Shown piece by piece: positions 8,409 through 15,666 of a DNA stretch of 64,000 bases. The position numbers were made by a program, and so were the translations under genes. The notes beneath the pieces are model-generated. The model was not told the DNA's origin, ran no database searches, and was given only the letters and a program-made list of their open reading frames with translations. The stretch covers positions 1,384,501 to 1,448,500 of the forward strand of contig NZ_CP027792.1 in NCBI RefSeq assembly GCF_003013695.1, given 5' to 3'. Source of the stretch: Pulveribacter suum. GTDB lineage: Bacteria > Pseudomonadota > Gammaproteobacteria > Burkholderiales > Burkholderiaceae_C. Every line of letters starts with the position of its first letter. Position 1 is the stretch's first letter.

Positions 8409-8505
8409 GGTGGTGCGCAGGCAGGCGAGGGGGGCGCATTGTCGCGCCGCGCAGGCGTGCCGGCCGTCTGCGCTGGATCAAGGGAAACCCGTAGCGCCCG
8501 GGCGT

Positions 8506-8524
8506 AGAATGAGAATCACTTCTA
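8506..8524 (+). promoter_or_regulatory. Fur-box-like site upstream of feoA
   Basis: TAGAATGAGAATCACTTCT matches the Fur consensus best in its centre (GAGAATCAC against GATAATCAT). It is 23 bases before the feoA ATG and about 100 bases before the divergent YkgJ-like gene, so an iron-bound Fur repressor could act on one or both. Match is partial, about 12 of 19. Confidence 0.55.
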
Positions 8525-8546
8525 TCCGTTAGCCCTCAGAGTCACC

Positions 8547-8852
8547 ATGCAGCACGGCCCTCACCGCCCCGCCTCCGTTCCCCGGCCCATCGCGCTGGAC
8601 CAGCTCCCGCGCGGCGCAAGCGCCACGGTGCTGTCGCTGCACCCGGCACCGGGCGATGCGCAGCAGGCGCTGCCACTGCGGCTGATGGAGATCGGCTTTC
8701 TGCCCGGCGAGCGGGTGCGCGTGCTGGCGCGCGGCTTTCCCGCGGCCGACCCGCTGGCCGTGCGCGTCGGCCAGGCCACCTTTGCCCTGCGTCGCCACGA
8801 GGCCGCGCTGGTGCAGGTGCAGCCCGAAGCGCCCCAGGGCCGCGCCGCATGA
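8547..8852 (+). CDS. feoA: Ferrous iron transport protein A
   Basis: 101 residues, somewhat longer than the usual 75-85 because of a 20-residue N-terminal tail. SH3-like FeoA domain: 'IALDQLPRGASATVLSL', 'LPLRLMEIGFLPGERVRVLARG', 'DPLAVRVGQATFALRRHEAALVQV'. FeoA is a small cytoplasmic partner that assists FeoB in Fe(II) uptake. Its last four bases overlap the feoB start (ATGA), so the two are translationally coupled. A Fur-like site lies just upstream. Confidence 0.94.
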   Translation: MQHGPHRPASVPRPIALDQLPRGASATVLSLHPAPGDAQQALPLRLMEIGFLPGERVRVLARGFPAADPLAVRVGQATFALRRHEAALVQVQPEAPQGRAA

Positions 8853-10960
8853 GCCGCCCCGCCGCACCCCATCCGCCGCCCGCCGGCGCCGCCCGCCAGC
8901 GCGGCCGCGTGGCCGTGGGCACCACGCCGGCTGCGCTGCACATCGCCCTGCTGGGCAACCCCAACTGCGGCAAGACGGCGCTGTTCAACGTGCTGACCGG
9001 CGCGCGCCAGAAGGTGGCCAATTACGCCGGCGTGACGGTGGAGCGCAAGGAGGGCCACTTCACCACGCCTGCCGGCCGCCCCGTGCGCGTGCTGGACCTG
9101 CCCGGCGCCTACAGCCTGCACGCGCAAAGCCTGGACGAGGCCGTCACGCGCGACGTGGTCACCGGCCGGCGCGCGGGCGAGCGCCTGCCCGAGCTGCTGG
9201 TGTGCGTGACCGACGCCACCCACCTGCGCCTGAACCTGCGTCTGGTGCTGGAGGCGCGGCGCTTAAGCTTGCCCGCCGTGCTGGTGCTGAACATGAGCGA
9301 CGTGGCCGAGCGGCGCGGCATCGCCATCGACCGCGAGGTGCTGGCGCGCGAGCTGGGGCTGCCGGTGCTGTCCACCGTGGGCGTGCGCGCCGGCGGCGCC
9401 GATGAGCTGCTGGCCTGGCTGGACACGCAGGCGCTGCCGCCGCCGGGTATTCCCACGCCCGCCGCACAGAGCGTTACCCGCCGCGCCGCAGCGGCCGAGC
9501 CGGATGGCGCAGGCCGCGCAGCAGGACTGGAGCGGGCCAGCGCAGGCCGCGCAGCAGGACTGGAGCCGGGCAGCGCTGGCCGCGCCGCAGGACTGGAACT
9601 GGACAGCGCTGGCCGCGCCGCAGGACTGGAAATGGACAGCGCTGGCCGCGCCGCCCAGGTGCAGGCGCTGCACGCCGAGGTGCGCCGCATCGTTGCCGCG
9701 GCCGTCACCGAGCCACCCGTGGCCCATGCGCGTGACGACCGCATCGACGCCGTGCTGCTGCATCCGCTGTGGGGCACGCTGATCCTGGCGGCCACGCTGT
9801 TTTTGATGTTCCAGGCGGTGTTCAGCTGGGCCGAGGTGCCCATGGGCTGGATCGAGGGCGCCACCGCGGCCGGCGCCGGCTGGCTGAACGTGCACATGGC
9901 CGAGGGGCCGCTGCGCAGCCTGCTGGCCGAAGGCCTCATCGCAGGCGTGGGCGGCGTGGTGGTCTTTTTGCCGCAGATCCTGGTGCTGTTTGCCTTCATC
10001 CTGGCGCTGGAGGAATCCGGCTACCTGCCGCGCGCGGCCTTCCTGCTGGACCGGCTGATGGGCACGGTGGGCCTGTCGGGGCGCTCGTTCATCCCGCTCC
10101 TGTCCAGCTTCGCCTGCGCCGTGCCGGGCATCATGGCCACGCGCTCCATCCCCGACTGGCGCGACCGGCTGGTGACCATCCTGATCGCGCCCCTCATGAC
10201 CTGCTCGGCGCGGCTGCCGGTCTATGCGCTGCTGATCGCCGCGTTCATCCCCGAACGCACGGTGGCGGGCCTGTTCAACCTGCAGGGGCTGGTGCTGTTT
10301 GCGCTGTACCTGGGCGGCATCGTGGGCGCCATGGCGGTGGCCGGCGTGGCGCAGCTGGCGCGGCGCGGCCCGCGCGTGGCGCCGCTGCTGATGGAGCTGC
10401 CCTCCTACCGCTGGCCCAGCCCGCGCAACCTGGCCCTGGGGCTGTGGGAGCGCGCCGGCATCTTCATGCGCCGCGTGGGCGGCATCATCCTGGCCGTCAC
10501 GGTGCTGCTGTGGTTCCTGTCGTCCTACCCTGCGCCGCCGGCGGGCGCCACCGGGCCGGCCATCGAATACAGCTTTGCCGGGCGCCTGGGCTCGGCGCTG
10601 GCGGTGGTGTTCGCGCCGATCGGCTTCAACTGGCAGATCAGCGTGGCGCTGGTGCCCGGCATGGCCGCGCGCGAGGTGGCGGTGAGCGCCCTGGGCACCG
10701 TCTATGCGATTGCCGCGTCGGCCGATGACACGGCCGACCAGCTGGCGCCGCTGCTGGCCGCGCAGTGGCCGCTGGCCACGGCGCTGTCGCTGCTGGTGTG
10801 GTTCATCTTCGCGCCGCAGTGCGTCTCGACGATTGCCGCCGTGCGGCGCGAGACGGGCGGCTGGCGCTGGCCGGCCGTCATGACGTTGTATCTCTTTGCG
10901 CTGGCGTACGGGGCAAGCTTCGTCACCTACCGCCTGGCACTGGCGTTTCTCGGAGGGTGA
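8849..10960 (+). CDS. feoB: Ferrous iron transporter FeoB
   Basis: 703 residues. N-terminal G-protein domain with G1 GNPNCGKT (36-43), G2 Thr in 'YAGVTVE' (about 63), G3 DLPG (83-86) and G4 NMSD (148-151), then a GDI-type helical region and a polytopic membrane domain from about residue 305 with the conserved 'SGRSFIPLLSSFACAVPGIMATR' and 'RLPVYALLIAAF' gate segments. Imports Fe2+ across the inner membrane. The linker between soluble and membrane parts (residues 221-269) is an 11-residue tandem repeat, an oddity of this copy. A Cys-rich mini-protein follows five bases later. Confidence 0.95.
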   Translation: MSRPAAPHPPPAGAARQRGRVAVGTTPAALHIALLGNPNCGKTALFNVLTGARQKVANYAGVTVERKEGHFTTPAGRPVRVLDLPGAYSLHAQSLDEAVTRDVVTGRRAGERLPELLVCVTDATHLRLNLRLVLEARRLSLPAVLVLNMSDVAERRGIAIDREVLARELGLPVLSTVGVRAGGADELLAWLDTQALPPPGIPTPAAQSVTRRAAAAEPDGAGRAAGLERASAGRAAGLEPGSAGRAAGLELDSAGRAAGLEMDSAGRAAQVQALHAEVRRIVAAAVTEPPVAHARDDRIDAVLLHPLWGTLILAATLFLMFQAVFSWAEVPMGWIEGATAAGAGWLNVHMAEGPLRSLLAEGLIAGVGGVVVFLPQILVLFAFILALEESGYLPRAAFLLDRLMGTVGLSGRSFIPLLSSFACAVPGIMATRSIPDWRDRLVTILIAPLMTCSARLPVYALLIAAFIPERTVAGLFNLQGLVLFALYLGGIVGAMAVAGVAQLARRGPRVAPLLMELPSYRWPSPRNLALGLWERAGIFMRRVGGIILAVTVLLWFLSSYPAPPAGATGPAIEYSFAGRLGSALAVVFAPIGFNWQISVALVPGMAAREVAVSALGTVYAIAASADDTADQLAPLLAAQWPLATALSLLVWFIFAPQCVSTIAAVRRETGGWRWPAVMTLYLFALAYGASFVTYRLALAFLGG
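9509..9655 (+). repeat. 33-bp in-frame tandem repeat in feoB
   Basis: Four full units (9509, 9542, 9575, 9608) plus a 15-bp partial unit, coding for AGRAAGLExxS four times and then AGRAA. Units 1-2 share GCAGGCCGCGCAGCA and units 3-4 share GCTGGCCGCGCCGCA, which suggests two rounds of duplication. Located in the linker between the GTPase part and the membrane domain. Confidence 0.95.
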
Positions 10961-10965
10961 AAGCC

Positions 10966-11160
10966 ATGTGGCTGCAACAGCTGATCGTGGGGCTGATCGT
11001 CATCGCCGCGCTGGCCTACATGGCCTGGCGCTGGCTGCCCGCCGCGCTGCGCCAGCGCCTGGCGCGCGTGCATCCGCGCTTAGGAGCAGGGCCGGGCGGC
11101 TGCGGCAGCGGCGGCGGGTGCAGCAGCTGCGGCGGCTGCGGCAAGGCGCGCCGCGAATAG
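10966..11160 (+). CDS. Small FeoB-associated Cys-rich membrane protein
   Basis: 64 residues. ATG at 10966 is preceded by CGGAGGG and lies five bases after the feoB stop. One N-terminal transmembrane helix (about residues 4-22), a short basic stretch, then a glycine-cysteine tail with CGSGGGCSSCGGCGK, four cysteines in fifteen residues. Mini-proteins of this build directly after feoB are known as FeoB-associated Cys-rich proteins (also DUF6587 in this lineage). By position it may take the place of FeoC, for instance by holding iron or an Fe-S cluster at the cytoplasmic exit of FeoB; that role is inference. Confidence 0.8.
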   Translation: MWLQQLIVGLIVIAALAYMAWRWLPAALRQRLARVHPRLGAGPGGCGSGGGCSSCGGCGKARRE

Positions 11161-11167
11161 GTGGCGT

Positions 11168-11230
11168 TGCTATGGAAAGAGGAGCTGCCAGCGCTTGATG
11201 GAAGGGCGCTGGAGGCCTTTTTGACGTAAA
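11168..11230 (+). repeat. Dispersed palindromic element, copy D
   Basis: Reads TTGCTATGGAAAGAGG, AGCTGCCAGCGCTTG, then GGGCGCTGGAGGCCTTTTTGACG. It fills the gap between the convergent feo mini-gene and the second YkgJ-like gene, where its hairpin and T run could act as a terminator. Confidence 0.85.
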
Positions 11231-11236
11231 AATTCT

Positions 11237-11593
11237 CTACGCCGCCAGCGGCAGCGCGTCCGGCACCGGCACCGGCCACTGCACGGGCGGCAGGTCGTGC
11301 GCCGCACGCGCCTGGTCGCAGCGCTCGCTGGCCATCTCGAACTGTCGGCAGGCGCCGGGCCGGGCTTCGTAGATGCTGCAAATCGACTCCTGGCCGCACA
11401 GCCCGGTGAGCGCCGCGCAGCGCACGGGACGCGCGGCCGTGCCGTTCATGCGCCAGCGGTTTCCGCTGACCTCGTGGGCCAGCGCGTCCGGTACGCTGCC
11501 CCCCATGCTGGCCAGCTCATAGACGGAAAACTCCACGCGATAGTGGTGGCAGCAGGCGCCACAGGTCAGGCACGGATGCACGGTCTCGGACAT
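11237..11593 (-). CDS. YkgJ-type cysteine-cluster protein (second paralogue)
   Basis: 118 residues. '[18 protein letters not shown]' near the N terminus and 'RPVRCAALTGLCGQ', 'CSIYEARPGACRQFE', 'RCDQARA' match the first paralogue position by position, so both have the CxxCxxCC cluster plus three or four more cysteines. Function of the family is unknown beyond a presumed metal-binding role. It converges on the feo operon. The pair brackets feoAB; an ancestral duplication around the iron genes, or an iron-linked role, is inference. Confidence 0.87.
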   Translation of the reverse strand: MSETVHPCLTCGACCHHYRVEFSVYELASMGGSVPDALAHEVSGNRWRMNGTAARPVRCAALTGLCGQESICSIYEARPGACRQFEMASERCDQARAAHDLPPVQWPVPVPDALPLAA

Positions 11594-11786
11594 GGCGAGA
11601 GACTCCAGGAAAACACGGAAGCGAAAAAGGGGAGGGCGGCGCGCAGCAAGGCGCGCCGCGGGCCCGGGCAGCGTTTCAGGCGTGTCGGAGCGTGCGGTGC
11701 GGCGGATGCACCAGATCGTGCTGGTAGGCGTTCAGGCAGGGCGCGGGGCTGGCTGGCGGCAACACGGCGGACAAGGAGTGAAAGAG

Positions 11787-11999
11787 ATGACGCAGAAATT
11801 CAAGGTGGGCGACCACGTGCGCTGGAACTCCGAGGCGGGCCACGTCTCGGGCACCATCACGAAAGTCCACATCCGCGATTTTGACTGGCAAGGCCATACC
11901 CACCGCGCCAGCGAGGACGAGCCGCAGTACGAGATCAAGAGCGACAAGACCGACCACGTCGCCGCGCACAAGGGCAGCGCGCTGCACAAGGCGTCATGA
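11787..11999 (+). CDS. DUF2945 (TUDOR-like) small protein
   Basis: 70 residues, AAGGAG about 10 bases before the ATG. 'KFKVGDHVRWNSEAGHVSGTITKVHIRDFDWQGHTHRASEDEPQYEIKSDKT' spans the whole DUF2945 domain, also called hypervirulence-associated TUDOR domain, with a C-terminal 'HKGSALHK'. Soluble. It overlaps the next gene by four bases (ATGA). DUF2945 and DUF488 genes are often neighbours; the biochemical role is not known. Confidence 0.88.
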   Translation: MTQKFKVGDHVRWNSEAGHVSGTITKVHIRDFDWQGHTHRASEDEPQYEIKSDKTDHVAAHKGSALHKAS

Positions 12000-12565
12000 G
12001 CGCGCCGCCTTTGCCGTTCTTCACCATCGGCCACTCCAACCGCAGCCTGGAGGAATTTTTGCAGCTGCTGGCCCAGGCCGAGGTGCAGCGGGTGGTGGAC
12101 ATTCGCAAGATCCCGCGCTCGCGCACCAATCCGCAGTTCAACGAAGACGCCATGCCCGCGGCGCTGGCCCCGCATGACATCGGCTATGAGCACCTGGCGC
12201 GCCTGGGCGGCCTGCGCGGCAAGGTGGACGGCGTGGCGCGCGAGGTCAACGGCTTCTGGGACAACGCCAGCTTTCACCGCTACGCCGACTACGCCCTCAC
12301 ACCCCCGTTCAGCGAGGGCCTGGCCGAGCTGACCGCGCTGGGCAGGCGGGAGCGGGTGGCCTTCATGTGCTCAGAAGCCGTGTGGTGGCGCTGCCACCGC
12401 CGCATCGTGGCCGACTGGCTGGTGGCGCGCGGCGAGGCGGTGTTCCACATCATGGCCGCCGGGCGCATCGAGCCCGTGAAAATGACACCGGGGGCGGTGG
12501 TGGATGAGGGCGGGGTGGTGCGCTACCCCGCGCTGCCCGAGGACCCGCCAGACAGCTGCTGCTAG
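11996..12565 (+). CDS. DUF488 family protein
   Basis: 189 residues. Conserved 'FFTIGHSNRSLEEFLQLL', 'VVDIRKIPRSRTNPQFN', 'YEHLARLGGLRG' and 'RVAFMCSEAVWWRCHRRIVADWL' identify DUF488; the cysteine in MCSE and the CHR motif are the family's probable active-site positions. Start overlaps the DUF2945 stop. Cytoplasmic, function not established. It ends in DSCC, so two vicinal cysteines close the protein. Confidence 0.9.
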   Translation: MSAPPLPFFTIGHSNRSLEEFLQLLAQAEVQRVVDIRKIPRSRTNPQFNEDAMPAALAPHDIGYEHLARLGGLRGKVDGVAREVNGFWDNASFHRYADYALTPPFSEGLAELTALGRRERVAFMCSEAVWWRCHRRIVADWLVARGEAVFHIMAAGRIEPVKMTPGAVVDEGGVVRYPALPEDPPDSCC

Positions 12566-12579
12566 CAGGGCCCGCCGCT

Positions 12580-12686
12580 CCCTCTCCCGCTGGCGGGAGA
12601 GGGTTGGGGTGAGGGTGACGGCCGGTGCGGGCGCTGCGCTCGAATTTGCCGCCACCACAGCCCTCTCCCCCGCAGGGGAGAAGGGG
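12580..12686. repeat. Inverted pair of CCCTCTCCC/GGGAGAGGG hairpins
   Basis: CCCTCTCCCGC (12580-12590) pairs perfectly with GCGGGAGAGGG (12593-12603), followed by TTGGGGTGAGGGT. A second, related hairpin GCCCTCTCCCCC / GGGGAGAAGGG is at 12660-12685. This GGGAGAGGGTTGGGGTGAGGG motif is a widespread intergenic REP-like sequence in proteobacteria. It can act as a bidirectional terminator between DUF488 and argF, which converge here. Confidence 0.75.
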
Positions 12687-12694
12687 CAAGAACC

Positions 12695-12758
12695 TCAAGT
12701 CACCCGGCCGAGCAAAAGGTACTCCATGAGTGCCTTTTGCACATGCATCCGATTCTGG
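12695..12758 (-). pseudogene. Duplicated 3' end of argF (fragment)
   Basis: Bases 12695-12754 match the true argF end (12804-12863) at 57 of 60 positions. On the minus strand the copy still codes NRMHVQKALMEYLLLGRVT followed by TGA, against NRMHVQKALMEYLLLGRVA in ArgF. It has no start or upstream coding part, so it is a remnant of a local duplication downstream of argF. The 45 bases between the copies show no further homology that I can see. Confidence 0.85.
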
Positions 12759-12803
12759 CTGCGCCCAAACCGTCTGCACGCTACGCGCCGACCGGCTGGC
12801 TTT

Positions 12804-13739
12804 TCAAGCCACCCGGCCCAGCAAAAGGTACTCCATGAGTGCCTTTTGCACATGCATCCGGTTTTCTGCCTCGTCCCAGACGACCGATTGCGGGCCGTCG
12901 ATCACTTCGGCCGTCACTTCCTCGCCGCGGTGGGCGGGCAGGCAGTGCATGAACAGGGCGTCCGGCTGGGCCAGGGCCATCATGTCTTCGTCCACGCACC
13001 AGTCGGCAAAGGCGCGGCGGCGCTCTTCGTTTTCGGCCTCGAAGCCCATGCTGGTCCACACGTCGGTGGTGACCAGGTCGGCGCCGCGGCAGGCATCCAT
13101 CGGGTCGCTGAAAAATTGATAGCTGCCAGCGCTTGTCCCACGCGGCCCAACGGCCAATTTCTCATCGATTTCATAGCCGCGCGGCGTACTCACGTGCACG
13201 CGAAAGTCCAGCAGCTCGGCCGCCTGCAGCCAGGTGTTGGCCATGTTGTTGCCGTCGCCCACCCAGGCCACCGTCTTGCCGGCAATGGAGCCGCGCTGCT
13301 CGATGAAGGTGAAGATGTCGGCCAGGATCTGGCAGGGGTGGAACTCGTTGGTCAGGCCGTTGATGACCGGCACGCGCGAGTTGGCGGCGAAGGCCTCGAT
13401 CTTCGTCTGCTCGAAGGTGCGGATCATCACCAGGTCCACCATGCGGCTGATGACCTTGGCCGAGTCCTCGATGGGCTCGGCGCGGCCCAGCTGGCTGCCC
13501 TCGGTGGTCAGGTGCACCACGGAGCCGCCCAGCTGGTACATGCCGGCCTCGAAGCTCACGCGGGTGCGGGTGCTGGCTTTTTCGAAGATCATGGCCAGCG
13601 TGCGGTCGCTCAAAGGGTGGTATTTCTCGTAGCCCTTGAACTTGGCCTTGATGGCGGCGGCGCGCTCGAACAGGTAGTGGTATTCGCCCGCGCTGAAGTC
13701 GCTGAACTGCAGGTAGTGCTTCATGGTGTTCGCGCTCAT
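12804..13739 (-). CDS. argF: Ornithine carbamoyltransferase
   Basis: 311 residues from the ATG at 13739, which overlaps the argD stop (ATGA). Makes citrulline from ornithine and carbamoyl phosphate in arginine synthesis. Carbamoyl-phosphate motif S56-T-R-T-R60, 'FHPCQILADIFTFIE', 'WVGDGNNMANTWLQAA' and the ornithine loop 'FMHCLPAHRGEEVT' are present. Residues 194-211 (KLAVGPRGTSAGSYQFF) are encoded by a copy of the dispersed palindromic element that stays in frame, in the loop between 'STPRGYEID' and 'SDPMDACRGADLV'; other ArgF proteins are shorter or different here as I remember them. A duplicate of the gene's end lies downstream. Confidence 0.95.
   Translation of the reverse strand: MSANTMKHYLQFSDFSAGEYHYLFERAAAIKAKFKGYEKYHPLSDRTLAMIFEKASTRTRVSFEAGMYQLGGSVVHLTTEGSQLGRAEPIEDSAKVISRMVDLVMIRTFEQTKIEAFAANSRVPVINGLTNEFHPCQILADIFTFIEQRGSIAGKTVAWVGDGNNMANTWLQAAELLDFRVHVSTPRGYEIDEKLAVGPRGTSAGSYQFFSDPMDACRGADLVTTDVWTSMGFEAENEERRRAFADWCVDEDMMALAQPDALFMHCLPAHRGEEVTAEVIDGPQSVVWDEAENRMHVQKALMEYLLLGRVA
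13109..13160 (+). repeat. Dispersed palindromic element, copy E, inside argF
   Basis: Plus strand reads AAAAATTGATAGCTGCCAGC, GCTTGTCCC, then CGCGGCCCAACGGCCAATTT. The first arm is intact and the right end AACGGCCAATT equals that of copy K. The second arm is degraded. It is read through on the minus strand as argF codons without a stop. Confidence 0.8.
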
Positions 13740-14953
13740 GCTGCCGCCCCCGCTGCCTCTTCGGCCAGGAAGTCGCGCACCAGCGGCGCCAGCAGCGCCA
13801 CGATCTCGTCGGCCTCCGCGCGCGTGAGGATGAGCGACGGCACCAGGCGGATCACGCGGTCGGCCGTCACCGAGATCAGCAGGCCCGCATCCGCCGCGCG
13901 CTGCACCAGCACGCCGCAGGGCCGGGCCAGCTCCACGCCCAGCATCAGGCCCTGGCCGCGTACTTCCAGCACGCCATCCAGGCCCGTGAAGGCCCGGGCC
14001 AGCGCGGCCTTCAGGTGCTCGCCAACCTCCGCGGCGTTGGCCAGCAGGTTGTCTTCTTCCATGATGCGGATGGTCTCGACGCCAGCGCGCATGGCCAGCG
14101 GGTTGCCGCCAAACGTCGTGCCGTGGTTGCCCGGCCCGAAGATGCTGGCGGCCTTGGGGCCGGCGACCACGGCGCCGATCGGCACGCCCGAGCCCAGGCC
14201 CTTGGCCAGCGGCATCACGTCCGGCAGGATGCCGGCCCACTGGTGCGCGAACCATTGGCCGGTGCGGCCCATGCCGCACTGCACCTCGTCGATCATCATC
14301 AGCCAGCCGCGCTCGTCGCACAAGGCGCGCAGTTCGCGCAGGTAGTCCGCGCGCATGGGGTTCACGCCGCCTTCGCCCTGGATGGTTTCGAAGAACACGG
14401 CGACCACGTCGGAGTTGCCCTCGGTGGCGGCGCGGATGGCCGCGATGTCGTTCATGGGCACGCGGATGAAACCCTCCACCAGCGGGCCGAAGCCGGCCTG
14501 CACCTTGGGGTTGCCCGTGGCCGACAGCGTGGCGATCGAGCGGCCGTGGAAGGCCTTGTCATACACCACGATCTGCGGGCGCTCGATGCCGCGGTCGTGG
14601 CCGTACTTGCGCGCCAGCTTCAGCGCCGCCTCGTTGGCCTCCAGGCCCGAGTTGCAGAAGAACACGTTGGTCAGGCCCGAGCGCTCGACCAGCAGGCGCG
14701 CGAGCTCTTCCTGCAGCGGCACGTGGTAGTAGTTGGAGGTGTGGATGATCTTGGCGATCTGCTCCTGCAGCGCGGGCACCAGCTTGGGGTGGTTGTGCCC
14801 CAGCGTGTTCACGGCGATGCCGCCCAGGGCGTCCAGGTACTGCTTGCCGCGCGCGTCCCACACGCGCACGCCCTGGCCTCGCTCCAGCGCGATCGGCAGG
14901 CGGGCGTAGGTGTTCATCACGTGGGGCGAGGCGGCCTGGGCAAATGCGGTCAT
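13736..14953 (-). CDS. argD: Acetylornithine aminotransferase
   Basis: 405 residues, class III PLP aminotransferase. 'DALGGIAVNTLGHNHP' near residue 42, 'FFCNSGLEANEAALKLARKYG' (pyridoxal phosphate cradle), 'MMIDEVQCGMGRTGQWFAHQ' with the Asp that binds the cofactor, and 'LAKGLGSGVPIGAV' with the Schiff-base lysine. Converts N-acetylglutamate semialdehyde to N-acetylornithine; may also act on succinyldiaminopimelate precursors as in E. coli. GGAG lies upstream of the ATG. First gene of argD-argF, divergent from the DUF3579 gene. Confidence 0.94.
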   Translation of the reverse strand: MTAFAQAASPHVMNTYARLPIALERGQGVRVWDARGKQYLDALGGIAVNTLGHNHPKLVPALQEQIAKIIHTSNYYHVPLQEELARLLVERSGLTNVFFCNSGLEANEAALKLARKYGHDRGIERPQIVVYDKAFHGRSIATLSATGNPKVQAGFGPLVEGFIRVPMNDIAAIRAATEGNSDVVAVFFETIQGEGGVNPMRADYLRELRALCDERGWLMMIDEVQCGMGRTGQWFAHQWAGILPDVMPLAKGLGSGVPIGAVVAGPKAASIFGPGNHGTTFGGNPLAMRAGVETIRIMEEDNLLANAAEVGEHLKAALARAFTGLDGVLEVRGQGLMLGVELARPCGVLVQRAADAGLLISVTADRVIRLVPSLILTRAEADEIVALLAPLVRDFLAEEAAGAAA

Positions 14954-15187
14954 GCGGGAATCTCCTGGCTGAAGCGGGTATCAACTGCCGGCCCCTGCAG
15001 CGTGCGGTGCCGGCGAAAACGAAGGCTGATTCTAGGGGCCGCCCACCGGGTGCGGCGTTGACGATTGCGCATCACAGCCATGCGCGGCCGGGCGGGCGCC
15101 CGAGCCCCCAGGGGGCAGTCTTGTATAAGAGTTAGAATGGCGGGCTGCGGCGCACAACGCCTTGCACCCTGTCCCGACCCCCTACCG

Positions 15188-15514
15188 ATGGTTGCTCCCC
15201 TTTCTTCTTCCCAGGAAGTCTTCATACAAGGCATCACCCAGCAGGGCAGGACCTTTCGACCCAGTGACTGGGCTGAACGCCTGGCCGGCGTCATGAGCCA
15301 GTTCCGTCCGGGGGGCGCGCGGCTCACTCCGGGCGCGCACCTGGGCTATTCGCCCTGGTGCATCCCGACCACGTTGGGCGGGGTCAAGTGCGTGGTGGTG
15401 AATGCAGCGCTGCAGCAGCACGAACCCATGGCCTGGGATTTCGTCATGAATTTCGCCCGCGACAACGAGTTGCAGGTTGTCGAGGCCTGCCTGCTGCCCG
15501 ACGCCAAGGGCTAG
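15188..15514 (+). CDS. DUF3579 domain protein
   Basis: 108 residues, soluble. 'FIQGITQQGRTFRPSDWAERLAGVMSQF', 'LGYSPWCIPTTLGGVKCVVVN' and 'MAWDFVMNFARDNELQVVEACLLP' are the DUF3579 core, a small family common in betaproteobacteria next to arginine genes. Function unknown. Divergent from argD over 234 bases and followed by a bidirectional terminator. The ATG at 15188 follows 'CCTACCG' with no clear Shine-Dalgarno; the frame is open further upstream but the family begins here. Confidence 0.85.
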   Translation: MVAPLSSSQEVFIQGITQQGRTFRPSDWAERLAGVMSQFRPGGARLTPGAHLGYSPWCIPTTLGGVKCVVVNAALQQHEPMAWDFVMNFARDNELQVVEACLLPDAKG

Positions 15515-15571
15515 GGCCTCCGTTCCTTCCCCTGCCTTTCCTGCGCTGCCTGTCTGGGGCACAGGCACAAA

Positions 15572-15600
15572 AAAACCGCCCGAAGGCGGTTTTCTCGTTT
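15572..15600. terminator. Bidirectional rho-independent terminator
   Basis: AAAACCGCC (15572-15580) and GGCGGTTTT (15586-15594) pair around CGAAG, with an A run on the left and TTTTCTCGTTTTTT on the right. It separates the convergent DUF3579 gene and rpsT. Confidence 0.9.
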
Positions 15601-15666
15601 TTTGCTGGCAGCGCACCCGTTACAAACGGCGGGCGGCGGGCCGCCCGGGCTGTTTGCCTGAAAGCG

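Noticed and set aside
12504..14345. 613-codon plus-strand frame opposite argF and argD
   Set aside because: Antisense shadow; the argF and argD motifs are unmistakable on the minus strand.
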